In this document: one piece after another, positions 6,613-11,042 of the stretch
Layout: every line of letters starts with the position of its first letter
Position numbering within the stretch: the first letter of the stretch is position 1
Assembly (NCBI GenBank): GCA_048173955.1
Contig: DBEYOB010000154.1
Location: 1-11,042, forward strand
Length of the DNA: 11,042 bases
Direction: 5' to 3'
From: CAZUFB01 sp048173955
Lineage (GTDB): Bacteria > Actinomycetota > Coriobacteriia > Coriobacteriales > UMGS124
Program-made: the position numbers and the translations under genes
Notes under the pieces: generated by a model
Told to the model about the DNA's origin: nothing
The model's database searches: none
What the model saw: the letters and a program-made list of their open reading frames with translations, nothing else

Positions 6613-8127
6613 CTACCTTCCCGCCTCCCGGCGACCGTCGACCCCGGCGCCCTTGAAGGTGACCGTGATGGTGGTGCCCTTGCCCAGCTCGCTCTCGATG
6701 CGCAGCTGGGCATCGTGGCAGCGGGCGGCATGCTTCACGATCGCAAGACCCAGGCCCGTCCCGCCCGTCTCGCGCGAGCGGCCGGCGTCGACGCGGTAGA
6801 AGCGGTTGAAGACCTTCTCGAGGTTTTCGGGCGCGATGCCGATGCCCGTGTCCCCGACGCTCACGAAAGGCCTGCCCGCCTCGTCGTAGGAGCACGTCAC
6901 CGTCACGCTGCCGCCGGTGCGGTTGTAGCGCAGGGCGTTGTCGCACAGGTTGTACACGATCTGGTCGACCAGCTTGGGCATGCCGGCCGCGACGACGTTC
7001 TCGGGCCCTTCGACCGCCAGGTCGACCCTCAGCTCGCGGGCCCGCTCGCCCAGCCGCTCCGCCACCGAGTCGCAGACCTTGCGCACGTCCACCGGCTCGA
7101 GGACGCCGAAGTCCTCGTCGATGCGCTCCGCCTCGTCCATGCGCGACAGCGTCAGGATGTCGTTCACCAGCGCCGTCAGGTGCTGCGCCTCCTCGTGGAT
7201 GCGCCCGGCGAACCCCGGGACGTCGGCGGGGGCGGCGATGCCCGCCTCGATCAGCTCGGCGTACCCGCTGATGACCGTCAGGGGCGTCTTGAGCTCGTGG
7301 GTGACGTTGGCGGTGAACTCGACGCGCATGCGGTCGTTGTCGGTGAGGCGCACCATCTGCTCCTCGATCTGCCGGTGTTGCTCGTCGATGCGGCGCAGCA
7401 GCGGCATGACCTCGGCGTAGGCACCTCCCGCCACCTTCTCGTCGAGCGGGTGCATGGGGTCGACAGCGTCGAGGGGGGCCACGAGCCTGCGGGAGAGCAT
7501 GCGCGACACGAGGCCGCTCGCGGCCGCCATGAGCGCCGCCGTCGCCGCGGCGAGGGGCGCCATGCCGACGAGCACCCCGAGCACGCCGTCGCGCTTCACG
7601 GCGAGGCGGAGCACCTCGCCGCCGTCGAGCAGCCGCGCGCTGTAGATCGAGACCGCGAACAGCGTGTCGCTGCGCCTGACCGACATCCCGCTGCCCGTCT
7701 CGCGCGCCTCGACGACCTCGGGGCGCTCGGCGTGGTTGTCCATCTCCCCCGCCGGCTCGACGCTGTCGTACAGGACGGTCCCGTCGGCGTCGATCAGGGT
7801 CAGGCGCGCGTCGCCCAGATCGAGCGCGGCGACCGCCTCGACGGGGTCGGACGCCCCCTCGACCGCCGTCGCCGCCATCGCGCACGTGCGCGCGAGGTCC
7901 CGCTCGGTCTGTGCCATGAGGCTGCGGTGCATGATGAGCGCCATCGCGACCGCCATCACGACGAGCACCGCCATGGCGACGCCAAAGAGGGACCAGAAGA
8001 TGTGCGCGCGCATGCGCGGATGGCCGCCCGCGGCCTCGGGAGGGCGTTCCCCCTCCTTGCGCGGGCCCGCCTCCTCCAGCACGATGTCCGCCGACGCCGA
8101 GGCGTCCCCGCCGATCGTGCGCATCAT
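6613..8127 (-). CDS. Membrane sensor histidine kinase, PhoR-like
   Basis: Senses an extracytoplasmic signal and phosphorylates the partner regulator encoded just upstream. Layout of the 504 aa: cytosolic Glu/Pro-rich tail (1-40), TM1 (about 43-66), outer sensor domain (about 67-180), TM2 (about 182-205), a short linker, HisKA with phosphoacceptor His277 in NVTHELKTPL, then the catalytic ATPase domain. The latter has N box NLCDNALRY (393-401, Asn397), G1 DTGIG (426-430), F box FNRFYRVD (440-447) and G2 GTGLGL (456-461). The outer domain carries LIDADGTVLYDS (111-122) and MDNHAERPEV (129-138), typical of Gram-positive PhoR sensor domains. The ATG at 8127 overlaps the regulator's TGA as ATGA; a second ATG follows directly (8124). 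Role in phosphate control is inferred; pst/phoU genes are not in the window. Confidence 0.93.
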   Translation of the reverse strand: MMRTIGGDASASADIVLEEAGPRKEGERPPEAAGGHPRMRAHIFWSLFGVAMAVLVVMAVAMALIMHRSLMAQTERDLARTCAMAATAVEGASDPVEAVAALDLGDARLTLIDADGTVLYDSVEPAGEMDNHAERPEVVEARETGSGMSVRRSDTLFAVSIYSARLLDGGEVLRLAVKRDGVLGVLVGMAPLAAATAALMAAASGLVSRMLSRRLVAPLDAVDPMHPLDEKVAGGAYAEVMPLLRRIDEQHRQIEEQMVRLTDNDRMRVEFTANVTHELKTPLTVISGYAELIEAGIAAPADVPGFAGRIHEEAQHLTALVNDILTLSRMDEAERIDEDFGVLEPVDVRKVCDSVAERLGERARELRVDLAVEGPENVVAAGMPKLVDQIVYNLCDNALRYNRTGGSVTVTCSYDEAGRPFVSVGDTGIGIAPENLEKVFNRFYRVDAGRSRETGGTGLGLAIVKHAARCHDAQLRIESELGKGTTITVTFKGAGVDGRREAGR

Positions 8128-8807
8128 GCCGCCGCGCTCCCCCGCAGACGGTAGCCGACGCCGCGCACCGTCTCGATCACCGCATCGGACCCCTCGAGCT
8201 TGCTGCGCAGCGTCTGGACGTGCACGTCGACCGTCCGGCTCCCGCCGTCGAAGTCCCATCCCCAGACGTGCTGCAGGAGGCTTTCACGCGTGCAGACGAT
8301 GCCCGGGCGCGCCATGAGGTACGCGAGGAGGTCGAACTCGCGCAGCGTGAGCGAGACCTGGCGCCCGTCGACCTTCACCTCGTGGCGGGAGGCGGACAGC
8401 TCGACGTTGCCGACCCGCAGCGTGTCGTCGCTCTTCGCGAGCCTGTTGGCGCGGCGCAGCAGCGCCCGGCAGCGGCTGACGAGCTCCATCATGCCGAACG
8501 GTTTCCTCAGGTAGTCGTCGGCCCCGCCGTCGAGGGCGACGACCGTGTCGATCTCGGTGTCCTTTGCCGTCACGACCATCACCGGCAGGTCGCACGTTGC
8601 CGGCGCCGTCCTCAGCCTGTTGAGGATCTGCAGGCCGTCGCCGTCGGGGAGCATCAGGTCGAGCAGGACCGCATCGGGCAGGCGCTGCTCGCATGCCGCC
8701 CTAAAGGCGGCGTCCGTGGCAAAGCCCTCGACCTCGAGCCCAGCCTGGCGCAGCGTGTACACCGTCAGCTCGCGGATGTTGCGGTCGTCCTCAAGATAGT
8801 AGATCAT
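8124..8807 (-). CDS. OmpR/PhoB-family response regulator, PhoP-like
   Basis: DNA-binding partner of the adjacent kinase. The 227 aa comprise a receiver domain (about 1-118) with acidic pocket EDD (6-8), phosphoacceptor Asp50 in LLDLMLPDGDG, Thr80 and Lys102 in YLRKPFG, then a winged-helix effector domain (about 128-223) with LTLREFDLLAYL (153-164), SRTVDVHVQTLRSKL (190-204) and TVRGVGYRLRG (213-223). The N-terminus IYYLEDDRNIRELTVYTLR is typical of PhoB/PhoP regulators. The frame is open far upstream, but the receiver fold starts at the ATG at 8807, so that start is chosen. Its ribosome site is modest (GAAGGG, 11 nt upstream), which may matter because the leader is strongly structured. A phosphate role is inference from family resemblance. 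Confidence 0.94.
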   Translation of the reverse strand: MIYYLEDDRNIRELTVYTLRQAGLEVEGFATDAAFRAACEQRLPDAVLLDLMLPDGDGLQILNRLRTAPATCDLPVMVVTAKDTEIDTVVALDGGADDYLRKPFGMMELVSRCRALLRRANRLAKSDDTLRVGNVELSASRHEVKVDGRQVSLTLREFDLLAYLMARPGIVCTRESLLQHVWGWDFDGGSRTVDVHVQTLRSKLEGSDAVIETVRGVGYRLRGSAAA

Positions 8808-8831
8808 CGAAACGCGCACCCTTCGTGTCGC

Positions 8832-8874
8832 ATACGCCCGCCCGGCCCGCGCCGCGCAGGACTGCGCGGCGTAT
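8832..8874 (-). promoter_or_regulatory. Structured leader before the response regulator
   Basis: A perfect 10-bp inverted repeat, CGCCGCGCAG (8850-8859) and CTGCGCGGCG (8862-8871), lies 43 nt before the ATG. A competing 7-bp pair, ATACGCC (8832-8838) with GGCGTAT (8868-8874), shares bases 8868-8871, so both cannot form fully at once. No U-tract follows the main hairpin. This could be a leader hairpin, an attenuator-like switch or a protein-binding palindrome. Confidence 0.4.
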
Positions 8875-8907
8875 CTGCATACCCATGCCCGCACGTCGCG
8901 CAATGCA

Positions 8908-8928
8908 CCGGCCTTCAGCATAGGCCGG
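8908..8928 (-). terminator. Hairpin downstream of the DUF523 gene
   Basis: CCGGCCT (8908-8914) and AGGCCGG (8922-8928) form a perfect 7-bp stem with a 7-nt loop, about 28 nt after the DUF523 stop. There is no U-run, so it is a weak or non-canonical terminator candidate; it may instead be part of the regulator's promoter region. Confidence 0.35.
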
Positions 8929-8955
8929 ACATGCCATACGCGTGCAATCCGAATA

Positions 8956-9582
8956 TTAAGGCTTGGTAATGTTGTTCGCCTTTGATATCGACGCCATGTC
9001 AACCGACCGACAACCTCCGTCTGCACAGCCCTCCCCCGCGAGCCATTCGACGTCGCGCTCGTCGACCACGAGCAGACCCTCCCCCTCGAGACGGCGGGCG
9101 GCAATTCCCATGCCGGGCACCAAGACGCCGGAGAAGGAGCCATCGTACACCTCGTAGCATCCGCACGAAGGGCTGTTCGCCTTGACGATGGCCAGCTCGG
9201 CCCGGGTGCGGCGCGCCACCGCGCACGCATGGGCAGCACCCCGCTCAAACGGGCCGGTCACATCGACGCCGTCGCGGTCGAGCACGCGCCCGTCTGGCTG
9301 GATCTCCGCCGGAGGGCGGGGCCGCGGAAGCCTCCCGGCGGCTTCGGGGCATATGCGCCGGATGCGCCAGCCCGCGTCGCGAAGGCTCGCGACGAGCGCC
9401 GCGACCGCCGCATTCGGCTTCGAACCCCCGTCGTAGCGGCACGGGCTCCCCAGAAGGCACCCGCTCACCACGGCGCAGCGAGGCGCATCGTCTCCCTTCC
9501 CGCACCTAGGCTCGGCGCACGCCTCGGCAAGCTGCTTCCGATGCCGCGCACGGCGCTCGGACACCGACGCAATCCCTTCCAC
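8956..9582 (-). CDS. DUF523 protein, TudS (2-thiouracil desulfidase)-like, cysteine-rich
   Basis: DUF523 includes TudS, a [4Fe-4S] enzyme that removes sulfur from 2-thiouracil; the natural substrate here is unknown. Seen in 208 aa: VSGCLLGSPCRYDGGSKPN (39-57; Cys42, Cys48), ICPE with Cys78, RPRPPAEI (87-94), VTGPFERGA (108-116), KANSPSCGCYEVYDGSFSG (134-152; Cys140, Cys142). The core normally starts at the SxCLLG motif, but this protein has about 40 extra N-terminal residues with Cys22, Cys27 and Cys36, and a C-terminal tail with Cys186 and Cys191. The GTG at 9582 is preferred because GGAGGTGG lies upstream at suitable spacing; a GTG at 9591 sits right against that site, and one at 9564 is also possible. 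The gene begins 36 nt after the upstream membrane-protein gene, so cotranscription is likely. Family call is strong; start and function uncertain. Confidence 0.87.
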   Translation of the reverse strand: MEGIASVSERRARHRKQLAEACAEPRCGKGDDAPRCAVVSGCLLGSPCRYDGGSKPNAAVAALVASLRDAGWRIRRICPEAAGRLPRPRPPAEIQPDGRVLDRDGVDVTGPFERGAAHACAVARRTRAELAIVKANSPSCGCYEVYDGSFSGVLVPGMGIAARRLEGEGLLVVDERDVEWLAGEGCADGGCRSVDMASISKANNITKP

Positions 9583-9618
9583 CGCAACCACCTCCGCAGA
9601 GAGGACGCCTCCCAGCCG

Positions 9619-10743
9619 CTACGAGCGCAGGGTGGCGATCGAGATGGACCCCTGGTCCAGATACTGGTTGACGAAGTCGGTCCACGTCGCGGACGCGTCC
9701 TGCGTCGAGGCCGCATACTCCTGGTACGCCACCCCGTACGCCGCCTCGGCGGCCTCGTAGTTTGCCAGACCGGGGGCGAACTGCATGTTCTGCAGCACAG
9801 CGTAGTACGCGTTGTCGGTGTCCGCCCACGTTCCCGTCGCGGCGTCCCAATGCGAGCCGAGCAGGCCGATGATATAGTTCGCATAGTCGGCGTTGCCGAC
9901 CTCGGTGTCGCCGTCGGCGGGCGGCGCCGGCTCCTGCGGCGCGGGTACGGAGGGGGTTGAAGTCACCGACTCGCGAAGCTTGCGCACCGCAGCCGCCTCG
10001 GCCATGATCTCGCGCGCCTGGTCCTCCTCCATGTCGAAATAGTCGGCGACGAGGGCCATGTCGTCCGTGCCCACGATGTCGAGGGCGTACTGCGCGACCT
10101 CGTCGTCGGAGACGGTGATGCCGTGCTCCTCGACCATAAGGGCAAGGATGCGGTTGCGCGCGTAGGACAGGACCATGTCGGAGGTCGGGGCGTCGTAGGT
10201 CCCATCGTCGTTCTTGACGCTCTCGAGAGACACGGTGCCCAGAATCGCCTCGCGCGCGGTAATCTTGTAGGTCTCGTCGCCATAGCGGTACGTGCCGACC
10301 ACCGTGTCGAGCTGACCCTCCGAAAGCGTCGCCGCCACGGGGACGGGCGCCGAGGTGCGGCCGTTCATGAGGAGAAACGTCGCAAGGAAACCGACGAGCA
10401 GGCCGACGAGAAGCATGATGATGCCGATGTACAGCGAGCGGACGCGGTGGGTGCGCCCCGACGGCGCCGGCTGTTGACGGCGGGCGTTTCTGCGCGCCGG
10501 TGCGGCCTGCTGGGTTGGATAGGGGATCTGACCCGCAGCGTAGGGGGAGGGGGTGCCGTAAGGGGACGATGCGGCATACGGATACGGCGACGAGCCCTGG
10601 CCGTAAGGCGATGGTGCGCCGTAGGAATCCTGCCCATACCCCGCCTGCCGGGAGGCGTCGCGCCCATAGGACGCCGCCGCGTTCTGGGAATATGAGGGAT
10701 AGCCCTGCGATGAACGAGTGCCCCGAGCCGTCTGTCGCGCCAT
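9619..10743 (-). CDS. Tyr/Pro/Ser-rich single-pass membrane protein with SurA-N-like extracellular domain
   Basis: Not recognised as a named gene. Layout of the 374 aa: a low-complexity cytosolic region (about 12-80) rich in Tyr, Ser, Gly, Pro and Gln with repeated SPYG/SPYA-type units; a basic stretch (about 84-103, RRNARRQ); one membrane segment (about 104-126); then an extracellular part. Residues about 158-260 resemble the helical N-terminal domain of SurA/PrsA/trigger-factor-type chaperones (LSYARNRILALMVEEHGITVSDDEV, 192-216, is the most telling piece). A Pro/Ala linker (263-278) and a C-terminal Tyr/Ala-rich helical region follow. No PPIase domain is seen. The ATG at 10743 follows GGGGAG at 4-nt spacing; an in-frame ATG at 10839 lacks support. 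The gene lies just after the rRNA operon terminators and before the DUF523 gene. Function is open: cell-surface chaperone-like or envelope scaffold are guesses. Confidence 0.82.
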   Translation of the reverse strand: MARQTARGTRSSQGYPSYSQNAAASYGRDASRQAGYGQDSYGAPSPYGQGSSPYPYAASSPYGTPSPYAAGQIPYPTQQAAPARRNARRQQPAPSGRTHRVRSLYIGIIMLLVGLLVGFLATFLLMNGRTSAPVPVAATLSEGQLDTVVGTYRYGDETYKITAREAILGTVSLESVKNDDGTYDAPTSDMVLSYARNRILALMVEEHGITVSDDEVAQYALDIVGTDDMALVADYFDMEEDQAREIMAEAAAVRKLRESVTSTPSVPAPQEPAPPADGDTEVGNADYANYIIGLLGSHWDAATGTWADTDNAYYAVLQNMQFAPGLANYEAAEAAYGVAYQEYAASTQDASATWTDFVNQYLDQGSISIATLRS

Positions 10744-10786
10744 GATGCTCCCCACGTAGACCGAACGTTGGAAACGGACGGAGACT

Positions 10787-10814
10787 ATTGTACGGCAGCG
10801 AACGGCCCATGGGC
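10787..10814 (-). promoter_or_regulatory. Candidate promoter of the membrane protein-DUF523 operon
   Basis: TACAAT on the minus strand (10792-10787) is a good -10 about 44 nt before the ATG. No convincing -35 is present; the place where it should be is taken by a perfect 10-bp palindrome GCCCATGGGC (10805-10814), a possible operator for an activator or repressor. Confidence 0.4.
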
Positions 10815-10868
10815 GCATCCCATCAAACGCCCAGACCAACGGCTATAGAATCAAACAAGAAGCAGACT

Positions 10869-10902
10869 AAAAATGAAGGGCGACCCCTCCCAGGATCGCC
10901 CC
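10869..10902 (-). terminator. Second intrinsic terminator of the rRNA operon
   Basis: On the minus strand GGGCGA pairs with TCGCCC (10896-10901 with 10878-10883), extended by a wobble and two further G-C pairs. It is followed by UUCAUUUUU (10877-10869). Good Rho-independent terminator shape, placed in tandem behind the first one. Confidence 0.8.
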
Positions 10903-10911
10903 CAGAAACGC

Positions 10912-10930
10912 AAAAAGGCCCCGAGGGGCC
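10912..10930 (-). terminator. First intrinsic terminator of the rRNA operon
   Basis: On the minus strand GGCCCC-TC-GGGGCC (10930-10917) is directly followed by UUUUU (10916-10912). It lies about 22 nt past the 5S rRNA 3' end. Classic intrinsic terminator. Confidence 0.88.
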
Positions 10931-10952
10931 CTCTCGTGCGAAACGCGCCCTC

Positions 10953-11042
10953 CGGGCGGGCGGCGCCCTACTCTCCCGCGGGGCCTCCCCCGCAGTACCC
11001 TCGGCGCTGGCGGGCTTAACTTCCGGGTTCGGTACGGGACCG
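10953..11042 (-). rRNA. rrf: 5S ribosomal RNA, 5' part beyond the window
   Basis: The reverse complement aligns by eye with the 3' three-quarters of bacterial 5S rRNA. Conserved stretches include CCGAACCCGGAAGTTAAG (loop C / helix III area), CCAGCGCCGAGGGTACTG, and GCGGGAGAGTAGG (helix IV/V and loop E). The last about 14 nt after AGTAGG form the 3' strand of helix I; the exact 3' end is uncertain by a few bases (10950-10956). The 5' part, and presumably 23S and 16S rRNA, lie to the right outside the window. Two tandem terminators follow. Confidence 0.93.

Noticed and set aside
6518..7885. Long open frame on the minus strand running in from 7885 ahead of the DUF1385 start
   Set aside because: Its first 456 codons are Arg/Gly-rich, overlap the histidine kinase in another frame and match no family; the DUF1385 ribosome site and ATG at 6517 explain the real start.
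4991..8154. Two long plus-strand open frames (4991-6544 and 6541-8154) antisense to DUF1385 and the kinase
   Set aside because: They are rich in Arg, His, Asp and Val with no recognisable domain; they mirror the strong codon bias of the genes on the other strand.
8808..8955. Pho-box-like direct repeats upstream of the response regulator
   Set aside because: I looked for PhoB/PhoP-type repeats (CTGTCAT-like or GTTCACC-like) and found none; autoregulation through a known Pho box cannot be claimed.
8808..9248. Upstream extension of the response-regulator frame to a TTG at 9248
   Set aside because: It would add 147 residues with no domain that overlap the DUF523 gene in another frame; receiver domains start at the IYYLEDD segment.
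9583..9618. Small hairpin that could hide the DUF523 ribosome site (CCTC with GAGG)
   Set aside because: A 4-bp pairing in GC-rich DNA is expected by chance.

Overview
The window is high-GC, gene-dense bacterial chromosome with G/C-ending codons, GTG starts, and many 4-nt overlaps or short gaps. Gene content and style fit a high-GC Actinomycetota, most likely Coriobacteriia (Collinsella/Olsenella-like): a class III (Firmicutes-type) fructose-1,6-bisphosphatase, a Gram-positive PhoR/PhoP-type two-component pair, a DUF1385 membrane protein, a cysteine-desulfidase-family Fe-S enzyme and a DUF523 protein. This placement is inferred from gene content and is not proven. I see no phage, insertion sequence, integrase, CRISPR array or tRNA.

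Layout, left to right. Positions 1-1179 (minus) hold folE (GTP cyclohydrolase I) and folP (dihydropteroate synthase, cut by the window edge), joined by a GTGA overlap as a folate operon. A 284-nt divergent gap carries a folE extended -10 promoter. Positions 1464-3654 (plus) hold an exodeoxyribonuclease III and, 31 nt downstream, an L-cysteine desulfidase / serine dehydratase-alpha-like Fe-S enzyme. This pair converges on fbp (class III FBPase, minus, 3679-5250); GC-rich hairpins surround both stop codons at the junction. Upstream of fbp on the minus strand is a DUF1385 membrane protein (5333-6517) with its own promoter-like region and a perfect palindrome. Next comes a histidine kinase/response regulator pair (6613-8127 and 8124-8807, ATGA overlap) resembling PhoR/PhoB, preceded by a structured 148-nt leader. 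Positions 8956-9582 encode a DUF523/TudS-like protein with extra cysteines, apparently in an operon with an upstream Tyr/Pro/Ser-rich single-pass membrane protein (9619-10743) whose outer part resembles a SurA/PrsA N-terminal chaperone domain. The right edge holds the 3' part of a minus-strand 5S rRNA followed by two tandem intrinsic terminators.

Functionally the window is mostly housekeeping: folate synthesis, DNA repair, gluconeogenesis, sulfur-compound metabolism, phosphate-type signalling and an rRNA operon end. I found no convincing novel multi-gene system. The least described items are the Tyr-rich SurA-N-like membrane protein with its cysteine-rich DUF523 partner, the structured leader of the response regulator, and hairpins that place stop codons in their loops.
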